Positions 11,240 through 23,307 of a DNA stretch of 64,000 bases are shown here, one piece after another. Below the pieces are notes generated by a model, which worked only from the letters and a program-made list of their open reading frames with translations, ran no database searches and was not told the DNA's origin. A program made the position numbers and the translations under genes. The stretch's first letter is position 1. Each line of letters starts with the position of its first letter. The stretch spans positions 7,737,663-7,801,662 of the forward strand of contig JAJEKV010000056.1 in NCBI GenBank assembly GCA_021234155.1, in the 5' to 3' direction. The DNA comes from Isoetes taiwanensis (Eukaryota; Streptophyta; Lycopodiopsida; Isoetales; Isoetaceae).

Positions 11240-12427
11240 GGGGGTAATTCTCTTTTGAAAGTAAGCCCATTGCCCAAGTACCTCGCTACAAATACCTATA
11301 AATTGGCATTAGCAGACTGTAGATGGGGCATTGCAATCTATCATTCTTTATGGATGTTATGTATAGAGACCTTGGCTAGCAAGAAGGAAGTGGAACTTCA
11401 TTTATAATACAAAGCAATTATCTTTCAATGAACTTGTTTAAAACCGGATATGAATTTACTATGCAATGGTGGGGCCAGGATCCATCTAGGCGTGTTGTAA
11501 ATTATTCCATAAGCTAAAATTTATAGTGGATGTTAAAATATCATCTGTCTATCGCCTCTCTGCTTTTGCGCATGCTCGCCTTCCTCCCCTGCCTGCTGCC
11601 TGCTTTTGTCATTGTCCACCGCCTATTTGCCGTTTACCACGCATGCCCGCCCACCAGCCAGGCCTCCTTTTGCCCGCCCGCCCACCGTTTGCTTGTGCAT
11701 GTCTATTTATGCGCCCTCCATCCACCCGGTTTTCTATCCCTCCGACTATCGATCGATCTGTCTGTCTGTCTATTTGTCTATCGATCGATCGACCTGGCCC
11801 GTCTGTTTGTGTCTGTCTATTAATTTATTGCATAGGATCCTGATTCCAATTCCAGGCTCAGAGATGTGAAATATGAATGCATTTTTTCACTTGTAGTATA
11901 TGACAACGTGATATATACAACATGATTCCAATGCCAAGCTCAAAGATGTGAAATATAAATGCATTGTTTTTTTACTTGTCTAGTATATGACACAATGATA
12001 TATAGAACATGACAAAGATATCTACTTACTTAGATGTGAAATATAAATGCATTGTTCTTACTTGTCTTTGTATATACCTAACACAAAGAGGGACGCCATC
12101 ATGGCTAGTTAGATGAGAGGATATGACAGATGGTTCTCCTCCTCTACCTTTCATCACTTTTCTTATTTTTTCCTGTTAAACTTGGGGCAAATAGTATGAG
12201 AAATTGCGGGAGCAAAGCCGGCTAGAAATGCCACATTTATTGGGAATCTGGGAATATAGTAGTGTATTGGTGACTCTCGTTCTATTAAGCTCGCTCCAAA
12301 AATGACGATTAGATTTGGATGCTTACCATAACATTTGGGAACCAAAAACTAGACTATGCTTCATTTCAAATCCACATAATCCAAACTTATTTATAAAAAT
12401 ACTTCTAATATTTTACACTTATAGTAA
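11240..12427. repeat. Segmental duplicate, copy B, block b
   Basis: Counterpart of 4445-5398. A TCTG/ATCG simple-repeat stretch at about 11740-11810 creates long overlapping open frames rich in Cys, Leu, Ser and Pro. They are low-complexity artefacts. Around 11870-12060 a 60-70 bp motif containing 'gatgtgaaatat.aatgcat' is repeated three times, which is absent or reduced in copy A. Confidence 0.7.
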
Positions 12428-12837
12428 AATGTAATATCATCTTTGTAACATTGCATTTTGCGGGGATTAGGATTAACTTGATGCTTTGCAAACTTAGGAG
12501 TCTCATTGTCTACATCTTTCTTTGAAAGTTTGACTTTCCTTTCTTATAATAAAGATCTGTGCATGCATTTGAAGAGCTACTAGAATTATTTCAAATTCGT
12601 TGTTTGCATCTATGTTTGTTCATTTATTTGTTTGTAGAATTCATTCAAATCTATATATACTCTCGAGCTTATTTTCTATTCAGGGGTTGTTCGTGTTTGC
12701 TCTTTGCGAGAAGTTCTATTGTGGTTTCTTCGCTGGGGATTTAAATTTATATCTTGCTTTTTATATAGACAATGCATCAATGAGTTTGTTTGTTTTGTAG
12801 GACCTTATGAAGTAGACAATATTCTCCATCACAAGTG

Positions 12838-13068
12838 AAGTTTGATGCCAAGAGTGTCCATTATAAGCCTTACCTATTTTCAATAGATCCATTGGCTCAG
12901 ATCAGACCATTTAACATGGCATACTTCACGATATCATATCATAATCATAATCTTTTATATCATAATCCTCAACTCATTTAGCATCAGATGTCATAATAGT
13001 ATTTAAATTGCATATAAGATTTCTAAGAGGTGCATGATTCAATATCCAATGTAAAGATATCTGGTTCT
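12838..13068. repeat. Segmental duplicate, copy B, block c
   Basis: Counterpart of 7350-7515. It ends abruptly at about 13070, where LINE reverse-transcriptase sequence begins. The homology with copy A resumes at about 14770. The preceding 12430-12835 has no recognisable feature. Confidence 0.65.
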
Positions 13069-14765
13069 TGTGTTGCTTTGTGTATTTTGCAAGGCCTTTG
13101 ACACTGTGCCTTGGGAAAAGCTATGGAAAAGATTGCGACAGCTGGGGGTTCCTGTAGATTTGCAGAATGCAGTGTACATGTTATATGAGAAACGCTCAGG
13201 CCAATTGCAGCCGACAAGCCAACCATTTGATAGTAGTATCGGGGTTCGCCAGAGGTGCCCTCTCTTCCCAACATTGTTTGGCTTTACGTTGATCAGTTGG
13301 AGAGCTGGCTTGCTGATAATAAGGGCAACGGAGCTGACCTTCTGCAGCGGATTATCAGGCAGTTAATATATGTTGATGATGATGTGGACCTCCTAACTTA
13401 CACTCCAGCAGACATGCAATGCCATCTCGATGCCCTAGACACATTCTGCCAAGCGACTGATATACGCGTCAACCTAGCCAAGACTAAAGAGGTCCTAGTA
13501 TCACTCTCACGACAGACAAGGATCCCCTCCTTCAGTTACCAAGGGCAAAATGTGGAAGTGGCACCCACATACAAATATTTGGGAGTGGAATTTCCTTCTA
13601 CTATGTACTAGGACACATCCATACGACTACGAGTGATGGCGGGCTGGAAGGCACTATATGCAATGCAGAACAATCGTCACAGAACGGAGCTGTATAATCG
13701 GGCCACCTGTTCAAGGTCTTAGTGGAGCCTTTACTTTTATATAAGGTTTAGGTATGGGGCCCAGTAGTGTCGCTCACTACCTAGAATGACTTGGAGCAGG
13801 TGCAAAAAGCCTTCTTGATACGAGCACTAGGGGTGAAGTCCACAGTCCCGTATCAAATTCTGTTGCAGGAGACGAGTTTCTTGCCTCTTCAAAAGGCAAC
13901 CCTTGATCGCCACATTGTTTATTTTCAGAAGCTGGTCAATATGAACGATGCACGTTTCCCTAACCTAGCTTATATCATAGCATGGGGCCGCAACGCCTCA
14001 AGGCCCGTTGGAGGGAAAAGAGAGCTCAATGGTTGGCTAGATAGAATGTGCAGGAGCAAGGTGCATACATGTGCAAACAGAAGCAGATCATCATAGCTTG
14101 AGACAATATTTTGACGCTTTCTTCCTCAGCATGCTCTGGGATGCCATTGCCCTTGATCAGGTCAAGACAGCACACTACAAGCGCCACATAAGTCCCACAT
14201 TGAAACGGGGCCCGCAATACTACCTATGTACCCATTTGCCTATGAAAGGGCGTAAGACTCATTACCTCCGTTCGCATACGGGGCACATCATCTTCAATTG
14301 AGATGGGCGGATGGATTGATGAGCCATTCGAGAACATGCTTTGTCAATCTTTGCCCGGGGGGAGTCATTGAGGACTGAATCTCATACCCTTCAAAGCTGC
14401 CCAAAGATATGATCAAATCGGACCTTCTATATTGAGTTGATCGAGGGCCCGGCTAGGCGCCACATATGACATTGAGTATGGCGTCGATGCGGATCTTTGG
14501 GATCATATCTCGAGGAGGTCATGGATATACGAGATTAGCTATGTCACCGGGCACACTTGACATGTATGTATACACATATTTTATGATGATGTATACCTGC
14601 ATAATTTGACATCATTCTTATTCTTGCCCGCGGTTTTTCCTCGAAAACCCGGAGGAGGGGAGGGGAGGGGGGGGTTTAATCTGAACCAGTTGGGTTCCAT
14701 AGGCGATTGGGTCTCGATCTCGCAATGGATGATAAAAATCATTCATTCTTTCTTTCCTTCCAATA
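13069..14765 (+). pseudogene. Broken non-LTR retrotransposon (LINE) reverse transcriptase, 5'-truncated
   Basis: The frames in order give the middle and C-terminal parts of a LINE reverse transcriptase. They are KAFDTVPWEKLWKRL (palm, at 13091), GVRQRCPL (13242), a YxDD-like VDDDVDLL (13370) and a downstream VNLAKTKEVLV, KYLGVEF (to about 13610), then a thumb/C-terminal part at 13791-14060. The usual catalytic YADD is changed, and there are at least three frame breaks. The tail with 'cctcgaaaacccgg' and 'ttccataggcgattggg' resembles 25560-25790, which supports a shared 3' end. It is inserted between blocks c and d of copy B and absent from copy A. Confidence 0.75.
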
Positions 14766-14769
14766 GTAT

Positions 14770-15801
14770 GGTTGGGTATGAAAGCTCGGTTCGAATGTCG
14801 GCAAGTGTTAAAGAGTTAGCCAAGAGGTGGAGCAAGACAGGTTGTCCGAAGAAGAAAAGGCCCTCTCCATTCAGATTGAAGGAAAAAAATATATAGTGGA
14901 AACAGATAAAGCGTTTTAAGTATGCTAAGGTTCATGAAGATACAGCGAGGCGATTTGGTTGACACTATGTATATATGTACTTATAGACACTTTAAGTCCT
15001 TTCACTCACACTATTTGAGGACATTAAGGAGCGGATAGTGATTGCAAGGGCCTGTAACATATCAGTAACATGCCCCTGGGCTTGCCATCATGCATAGAAT
15101 TCCACATTGAGCTCCTCCTTATGAATCCCCAATGCATCAATAAGTTCTTCGTCTGCCCACTTTCCACATAGATTCTGGTACTCGGTTAACACGGCAATGA
15201 ATAGCTTGTAGTCCGAACTGTTGATATAGTAGAGGTTTGCAACCTTCTTCAATGAACCCATAAGTTCCTTATCTGTATGTTGGTCCATTGTCGTGGTTGT
15301 GAAAGGTATGTGCGTTGTATGACTTCTTCCATCATACAATGAAGTTCTTGAGCAGTGTTGTGCGCTTGGCATTATCAAAGGGTGCATTGGGCTCGTCACG
15401 CTCTAGGAATGATTGAATCTAGTGCCAACACCTCCAGATCTTACCAGTCCTTGCCTTCAAAGAATCAAGGGTTTTGATGGCATGACAAACAGGTTGCATA
15501 CACCTCCCAACATTCTTTATGCCTTTCCAAAATGTCTCCCGCCCAAGCATTTCGCGACGAGCAGCGGCTTGCTGCCGGTTTTTGAATGCATGGACATCTA
15601 AGCGCTCTTTCAAGACAAATGTAATCGGAACCAAATCAGATCTACAAGATTTATGAGTGCTAGGGCCTTCAGACGAAATGACTTGTAGATTGCATAAATT
15701 GCAGGCTTCTTTGCGATGAACTTCACAAGATGATGCACTTTTTGAATGGGATCTTTGAACCAAATGTGTTGTGAGAACCAATCTTTTAGCGAAACTCGCA
15801 A
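14770..15801 (-). pseudogene. hAT-family transposase remnant (copy B)
   Basis: The minus strand carries the second half of a hAT transposase. Frames at 15801-15610 (WFSQHIWFKDPIQKVHHLVK, then IAKKPAIYAIY) and 15781-15419 (SDLVPITFVLKERLDV, then GRETFWKGIKNVGRCMQ) fit the region after DUF659 where hAT proteins have a helical insertion. 15399-15088 extends it toward the C terminus. It lacks the BED finger and the first catalytic part that copy A still has, so it is truncated on its 5' side at about 15801. Frame breaks show that it is dead. Confidence 0.7.
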
Positions 15802-18641
15802 ATAAAAAACATCTTTGTGGGACTATATACTATAGGATAACATGGCAACAATCACTACAACTGATGTGATCCCCATGAAAATAACAAATATAAACATACC
15901 TTTTTACAAAGGAAGACCTTCTGGGCAGAAAGAAAACTGTGAATTGCTTCTGTATATCCAGCAATTAACATCACCAAATTTACATGCTTTATTCCATGCT
16001 GCCCAAGGCACTTTCATACGCCTAAATCTAGGGCCATTGTAGAAGAAATATCTGCCCCAAACACTACTACTACCAGCTTCTATATCATAACAATTGGATC
16101 TGGCGTATGCAACTTTTGTGGGTATTCTAACATATTATCTGAATCTACAACCTTCAAATCTCTGAAATAGCTAGCTCTGGCATAGCTAGCTCTGCCATAG
16201 CCCTATCCATTCCAGAATGGTGTATGCCATCCAAGTTGTGCCAAATCTAGTACTTTCCATGGCAGGTCAAATGCTCGAGCATACTTGGGACTTTAACGGT
16301 CTGCTACTCCCATGGCAGGTCAAGAAGCCTTGAACTACCTTGGCCTCTGATTCTAATAATGCATGTCGAAACAAATGATGTAATAGCTAAAGCAATCCAA
16401 ATACAACATAAACAAGGTGCCGCGCACGGAGGGTTGCCCTCCATGGCCGGAGGGTGAAGTGGCTTAAATCATACTTCAAAGTGATGTTTTTACAATGAAT
16501 CAACCATGACTCTAAAATTTGCAGAGCCATGTGCCATGCCTCCAAAATCGGCACTAAAAAAATGGGAGGCACTACGATAAAAAAGCGAGAATTTGGGTCA
16601 AGCAAGTTTGCCCACATCCTTAGAATTTTTTTCCTGTAAAATTTGATGTTGGCCTCTACCCTGGTAAACATAAGGATGCTGCTGCCTCGCTGTCTGCAAA
16701 CAAGCAGAGCCTAAGCACAAACACTCAGGCCGATCGAAAACCCTTTAATTCTTCAATACGAGGTCCCAAAGCTGGATACCTCCAGGTTAGGCATTCACGA
16801 GGAAGCGGGGAATATTTGGCGTCCGTGACATGACCTTTGAAAAACCTGGAGCCTTTTCCCTCATGGGAAATGACCCTGGAAGGAGAAGCTAATCAAACGT
16901 GGAAGCAAAGTTGAGGATTTAAGGGAATTTTGAGCCCATGTTTAATTTGTATGATGTCCAATGCTTTCTCGGACCCATTTGAATGTTTGTGCTTCAATCC
17001 CATTTGACTTTTTGCGCTTCACTTTGCATCCTTAGTTTGGTTTTCATGTGGGCCTTCAATCCAATCCGTTTTTATTCAAATGTTGTGCTTCGCTTTGTTT
17101 TTGCACCCTTGATGTGTTATTCCCAAGCATGTTGACTCATCAACACCACATTCAGCGGAGAAAATTCATACTGCGCATGATAAAATCCATAAATCTAGAA
17201 TAAGGCTTTGCATTAATATGCGAGAATAATAAGTTAAAACTGATGCTCCTAGCAAATGCCCCGTGGAACAGGCCATTTTGGCCATTGATTACATTCTATC
17301 TATTGGTGTAACTACAGTTGTCCCTACATTAAATTGTGCACTTCTACCAATACCAATGGAGTGCATATTTCAAGCAAACAAATCATCAAATACGGAATAT
17401 GATGCTCAGGTTTTTATAGCACAAAAGATTTTAAGTCCTTGCAGACAAGTTGAACAAATTCAAGCAGCTGGTGGCCTGAGGAGATGGTCTTGCGAGGTGT
17501 CAATAGCAGATGCAGGCATCTATTGCCACATTGGTATACGGATATCAACGGTGCGGTTTTATTTGCGGTACGGACGGATCGAAAGCAAGGAATGCTGCGG
17601 CTACCCGAGCAGTGCAGATGGATGAATGTAGCCTCTGGGGACCTTAGCCTGTTGTTGTAATCTCTTCATCTTTGTTTTCAACCTCGGCTTTTCCAGCGCG
17701 CAATTCATACTTCTCCGCTTACACCAATCATGATCAATTAACACAAGATATAGGTGCGAAAAAAGACACTTTTTTTTCTAGAACAAGTTTGCAACTTATT
17801 TCCATAAAACCTTCAGCTCCTTGGCGGTTTCTAGAAGTTGATAATTTGTTTCTTTCAAATGATGTGTTTCTATCAAAGTCGACTTAGCATGCGGATTGCT
17901 TCACTCGTAATGGTTGATTTGTCCGTTTTCAATGGCTTGCCCAGGTTCTCTTTGTCGCACTTAACTCCATAAACGACACATATGTAAATGGAAATTCAGG
18001 CACCGGTCTTCACATTACAAGGACAAAAATACAAAAGCTGTTTTACTAACTTGTCATTCAGTTTGTCTCGCCTTCTCCCGACATGCTTTGCTCACACCAC
18101 TAGAGACCTCGTCCCGTATCCTATATGTAAGTTCAAAGTGAAGAATATTGTTTTGGGTGAGTTAAGCTTGTCCAATGAACTCAACTGCTTGTAAATCTAG
18201 TAAAACTAATCCCCCATGTTCCACTTATTGGTATGCCCCTCTATAATTAAAGTGAAACTTAATAAACACTTGGAAAATAGACATGCAGTACAATGACCCT
18301 CTAGATTTAATTCTTTCCTGTATCATAACTAACTAGATCCAATGAACCAGGATAAAATGGTACACATCAAAATCAAGCAACAGCTTGCAATAACATGTGA
18401 TTCCATTCATCCAACAATATAAACAAATTATAAATTCTGGAGGTCAGTATGAGAATGCTTTAGTTTAAAAAGAACCTAGATAGATTTGAAGAAAAAACCG
18501 GAGACAAGTATATCCTAAACGAGCCCATTTTTATGGTGCATAATAGGGCGTTGCTTCTTGAATGATGAGGTATAATGACAAAATCCTCTCTGTCAACAAA
18601 AAGCTGTTAACAAATCTAGGCTAAAGACGCAGAGTTCGCTG
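15802..18641. other. No gene recognised
   Basis: About 2.8 kb without a convincing gene. The open frames at 15842-16042 and 17263-17625 (120 codons) have mixed, protein-like composition but match no family I know and have no supporting splice structure. A short direct repeat of 'gctagctctg.catag' lies near 16170-16205. Confidence 0.5.
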
Positions 18642-19325
18642 TTATTTCCTGGCAGTGGAAGGAAGAAAGCCACAGAAATTACCTCTTTTGTGAGCCCAAC
18701 TTGTGAAATCATCCGGAATCTCTTTTTGAGCATTCAACATTTGCCGCGTAAATTTGGTCAATTCTTGATGCAAGACTCTATAAGTGAAGGCAAAATGATC
18801 CAAATTGTCCCAATGTCTAATCACAAAAAGACCAAATGGCACAAGGATGGTGAATTGAAAATAAAAATCACATTTGCATCAATAAACGCGTTCTTTGGGA
18901 CTGGTAGACTGTTCAAAATCCAGATTCAAAACTCACCCCTTTCGTTTTTGCCCGAGAAGAGAATTCCTCAATTCTACCAACAAACGAGCTCCTTCCTAAG
19001 TATTTAAATGGAGCAAAGATTTGAGACCGAAAAACTCAAAGCAAGGCTAAGGAAAACTGGCTCTTTTAGGGCAAAAAGAATGGAAAAAGGGACCAAAATT
19101 TGCACCAGTTTTGTGCGAAAAAGCATTGAAGCAACAGCGGCGAGGGACGTACCTGCAAGGAGAGCGTTCATTCGGAAGCGTCGGAAGGAGACTGTTCGTC
19201 AGATTTGAGCTCTGTTCGGAAAGGAGGCGTTTCTCGACGGAGGTGGGGAGGGGTCGCGGGGTGGCTATTTTGGGAGGAAGGCGCGGAAGGGAGGGCAGAA
19301 TCCGAGGTGCAGAAGCCATAGCCAA
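18642..19325 (-). CDS. Possible two-exon small protein with an organelle-targeting-like N terminus
   Basis: Exon 1 runs 19325-19153. It encodes 57 residues rich in Pro, Ser, Arg and Ala (starting MAMASAPRILPSLPRLPP), with no acidic residue before position 31, as in plastid or mitochondrial transit peptides. It ends at a strong donor, TGCAG|GTACGT. An acceptor, CACTTATAG, at 18778 restores the frame and gives a second exon (18777-18642) of 44 residues with LHQELTKFTRQMLNAQKEIP, for 102 residues in total. A second good donor inside exon 2 (GAG|GTAATT) could instead lead to further exons that I cannot place. I do not recognise the family. An antisense ORF overlaps exon 1. The model is an inference from splice phase and composition. 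Confidence 0.4.
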
Positions 19326-19399
19326 GTCCGGCGGATAGCGTTTGTGTAGCAGGCTGATAATGGGGCTGGATGACCGACCATTTACAGACAGCAGCCGCT

Positions 19400-20340
19400 T
19401 TTTTAGCTATCAAGATATGCTAGGTATATGCCAGCATATACTTGAATATGCCCACATACCCATTATAACGAGGGTTTGCCCCCCTAGGGGCAACCCAAAA
19501 ATCCACAAGAAGCTATTATTCAAGGAAGGTCATATTAAATCAGACATATATGCCCTTAAAAAAATGAGATATTCTAGTATATTCTCAACCTCCAAGGTTT
19601 GGATATATGACCTTGGATAGGAAAAGAGAGATGTAGCATATTCTCAGCCCCCACTATGAGCAAGGATTCTCTCTTAAGGCAACCCAAAAATCGGTGGCCA
19701 TTTTTCCTAGTTCTAAATATACACCCCCAAGAAAGTTTGGCAATTGAAATTCTTCCACAACAATGTTGTTCGGATACCTTATTAGACTCTTCTGTGTAAA
19801 GGGAGAGTCCTTGTTTTCTGGTTATCATTATTGGTGCAGCTGGTGGAGACTGATAATCAGTACTATCCCACCCATATAAGCCCGGATAAGGTGGTTATGG
19901 GCCTTTGCCTTGGGCGATACCAAAAATGCGCGTACTGAGGCTATACATCCAAGGCCGGATATTTGGCATGTATGGCCAAGCACCGAGCGGGTTGACGCCT
20001 TACGTGATAAATATATGGCCGAGGACACATAATCAAGACCACACATTTTTTGTTATCAGTCGAGGCAAAATAGCCTCGGCCAGATATCTGGCACGTAAGG
20101 TGGAGCAGGAGACTTTTGGTTTACAACCCCCCCTGACGGGATAAAAATGCCATGCAGGCAAAATTTTGGCGTCTTGGGCGTCCCGTCTGTGAGTTTTTTT
20201 GTTAGTTTTTTTTTTTAATCAACGAAATAGTACGCGTGAAGCTAAACAAAGATAGTGAACCCGAAACGTAAATATCAAAGAACTAGAATCAAATAAAGAA
20301 ACAAAGAACTAGACTCAACCATGACCCGGACACCCAATTC
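19400..20340. other. No gene recognised
   Basis: Repeat-like intergenic DNA. The open frames of 70 to 90 codons show no motif. A run 'agtttttttttttt' lies near 20205. Confidence 0.5.
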
Positions 20341-20353
20341 TTGATGAATAGAA

Positions 20354-20860
20354 CTAGGCCTCCTCAAGACCATTCAGCACTTCTCTGTTGTACAATCTAA
20401 CATGATCACGTAGGACATTGAATGCCTCATTTTTTATCTTCACAAACTGCTTTCTCCACATGAACTCGAAAAAATAAAATTCATACAAGCCTGTAACAAC
20501 ACGGTACCGTGGCAAGGATCTCTTAACTACTCCACAAGATGATTCTATTCGGTTAGTATGCACTCATGTAACTGATCCTTTAAAGTACTGGGAGTGATTA
20601 ACAATATAATGTTCATATTCTAATTGCAATAACCATTCTGAATCATACCCAGCCCAACAATCGCAGTAAATAATACTACCTGGAGCAATATAATGGAAAA
20701 TTATATCCATCAAAGTATCTTTTGTCCTAACTGGAACATGCACCATAATCATCTTGTCAGAATTACTATCTATGCCACCAAAACCCAATCGCCCCTACTC
20801 TTCCCTTATTGTATTTTCTCTTTCCAAATTTACTCTCATCTCCACAATCTTTATAGGGCC
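20354..20860 (-). pseudogene. Merlin-type DDE transposase fragment
   Basis: The minus strand gives the core of a Merlin/IS1016-like transposase. The parts in order are KFGKRKYNKGR (about 20838), FGGIDSNSDKMIMVHVPV, the second catalytic Asp in IIYCDCWAGYD, VNHSQYF, and the catalytic Glu in HTNRIESS followed by VKRSLPRYR and EFMWRKQF. An in-frame TGA at 20564-20566 interrupts it just before HTNRIES. A small deletion upstream of KFGKRK shifts the frame where the first catalytic Asp (IDE) should stand. The product is therefore inactive. Merlin elements are best known from animals, fungi and protists, so a plant copy is notable. Element ends were not found. Confidence 0.8.
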
Positions 20861-21173
20861 ATCTATGACCTCACTATGTCTCTGAATGGAGATGCTGCAA
20901 ATATCTCAACAGAAATTGTACCAATTGACAATGGCCTCTGTTGCAATTCCGCTTTCATTCATAGTGCATTCTTATTGCCCAACAACGCATGACTAACAAC
21001 CTCTACGAAGTGAACACTGAAAATTGCATCTCTTCCTTTTATACTTCCATTTTACTCCATCCTTCGTTCCTCTATTATCTCCTCTTTCAGGCAACATGCC
21101 AATATTGATGCATAATACGACAATTTCATCCTTGTTAGCAATTCTTGCAAGCAAATGTTGCATGGTAGTGATA

Positions 21174-21206
21174 TTTTTTTTTTTTTTTTTTTTTTGGGGG
21201 GGGGGA
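21174..21206. repeat. T-run followed by a G-run
   Basis: About 22 T are followed by about 10 G, then 'aatgcattttg'. A similar junction lies at 9896-9918. On the minus strand this reads as a C-run followed by poly(A), which could be the tail of a retroposed sequence. It could equally be a difficult-to-sequence homopolymer. Confidence 0.7.
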
Positions 21207-21498
21207 ATGCATTTTGCTATCAGCAAGGGCCAAGGCAAATGCCGATAACCTTACCTTATCATACACGCGAAGATAAAATTTCATTTCATTTTATTCTATA
21301 TAAGTTTTCATCAGTGAATCTGAATGCAGCTCTCAAACATTTGCTGTTCAACGCCACGATAGTGATAAAATTTTATTTCATTTTATAAGTTTTCACAGAG
21401 AATCTGAATGCAGATCTGAAATATGTGTTGTTCAAGTATAACAAATCAAATATCTATATGTTTTGAATAGTTGCTGCTGCTCCTGCATAAATAGACCA

Positions 21499-23232
21499 TC
21501 AATCTGGAGCATGACAAAGGGGTTCCAGCGACTCAAATACATGATCTATAGGAAACCCAGAAAGCATATTGTCTTCATCCATTTCGCTTTTGCCATATTC
21601 AAGAGGCTCTGATTCCAAATAAAGCATTGGAAGCTTTTTCCACTGTGGACTGGGAAGAAAACTGGCCAAGTCTTCGCATATATTCTGTCCTGCTCCTGAT
21701 TCACCAGCAGGAATGGAAAAATCTAGAGAATTATCAGATTCTTCTAACAGTTGAGCAGAACAATTTTCCATACAGGGCTGGGAAATGATGCACTGAAGTG
21801 GTTCTGCCAACAAAATGTCTGAATGCATCTGTGCCTCTGCTGGACCAATCAATGCATCAAATCCAATTTGAGATGCTGCCATATCTGATTCTAAAGGCAA
21901 AGGCAAAAAGTTTGAAATTGGTTCTTCAATCTATTGTTCAAGAACTTCAGAATCATATTTTAAAGGCCCCTTAGACCTATTTTTTCTTTTCCGTGGCCTT
22001 GACTACCTGTACATACCAACGTTGAAACATGTAGTTGCAAAAGGGCTTGCAATTTCACAGTCTGCAAAGGGATAATCCAGTTCAAGATCTTCCACTTTCA
22101 CATCATCTAAGCAAACATTCTCACATCTGGATTTCCATGGATCACACATATTGTTATTGCTTTGATGATCTCTAAAAGCATGATGTTCTTCAACGAACAA
22201 TGGAGGTCTGGCAGCATGAGATCTTTGTTAAAATCAAGTGGATCAGAATTGTGATGTTTAAAATGTTTGACAGGATGAGAAGATGGAGGAGTCTTGGGGC
22301 CTTGTGTGGCTCTTGAAAGATGCATCTGCCTTGTGCTCCAGAAATTCTTCACGTCATTATCTATTCGGCCAGGCAGATACGATGCAATTTTGGCCCATTT
22401 GTTTCCAAGTTTGCCTTGCATCTCCACCACTAGCTTTTCTTCCTCCGCCGAGAATTTGCACCCACTTCTGAGACAAAATACATGCTACTCAGACACATTT
22501 TTTCCATAATATATGCAGCCAACATATGAGATTTAAAGATTGCCATGAATTATGTAGCACAACATGTTAGAAAACAGACTAACATACATATTTCTTTACA
22601 ATACCATCAAACATGATTTCATGCCGGAAGAAAGCAGGCTAAGATTGGCATAAATGAATTCTGCATCTAAGGGAATTGTCAGAAACTGCATATATGCGCT
22701 ACATATGACATGACCCAAGAAGGAAAAACGTGAATTATAGCAGTGCAACTGAGAACCATACAAAGAAAACTGTAAGAGAGTGCAGATACTTAATTCTACA
22801 TTGATTCAACATGATCCAAGAAGCAAGCATATCAATCAGGTTGTCATGAATTATGTAGCAGCAGAATCAAATAAAAAGGGTAGACGCAGAATCCAAGAAG
22901 CAAGCATATCAACCAGGTTATCATGAATTATGTAGCAGCAGATCTAAATAAAAAGGATCGACGCAGCATATTGCATTGTCAATTCTGTAACAGAAGACAA
23001 TGCCATGAATTTTGTATGATGCGTGCTACCTTTTGAGATCGGGCTTCAGTTTATTGACCCATCTAAGGCGACAGGATTTGCCAGTTCGGGGTAGTAAACC
23101 TTTGGATCGAATGGAGCTCCAATCTCGAGGCCCATATTGCCTTACATATTCAACAAGAATTTCATCTTCTTCCGGCATCCAAGGACCTTTGCGCAGAATT
23201 TCGTCACCCAATTGCACAGTTTTCATGCTCAT
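21499..23232 (-). pseudogene. DUO1-like: R2R3-MYB of the DUO1 (DUO POLLEN 1) type, decayed
   Basis: DUO1 is the R2R3-MYB that controls male germline cell division and differentiation in land plants. Exon 1 (23232-23030) starts MSMKTVQL and encodes repeat R2, with PRDWSSIRSKGLLPRTGKSC and RLRWVNKLKPDLK. An intron of about 565 bp (donor AAAAG|GTAGCA) leads to exon 2 from 22464 with repeat R3: [20 protein letters not shown], then [13 protein letters not shown] and [11 protein letters not shown]. Tryptophan spacing and these signatures fit DUO1 better than other MYB classes. A one-base frameshift near 22205 and two TAG stops in the resumed frame (22003-22005 and 21931-21933) interrupt the C-terminal half. 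That half then runs open to 21499, with an acidic tail containing WKKLPMLYLESEPL. The intron is kept, so this is a DNA-level copy and not a retrocopy. Sequencing error is possible, but three lesions make a pseudogene more likely. Confidence 0.8.
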
Positions 23233-23307
23233 CTTTTCCTTGTTACAATTAATATTAATTACTGCTGCCAAATCATAGATTTTTAGGCTGGATTGCCGAC
23301 CACCCAA

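Noticed and set aside
11526-11869. Three overlapping Cys/Pro/Leu-rich ORFs of 87-105 codons
   Set aside because: They lie over TCTG and ATCG simple repeats, and the frame is not conserved in the copy at 4796-5056.
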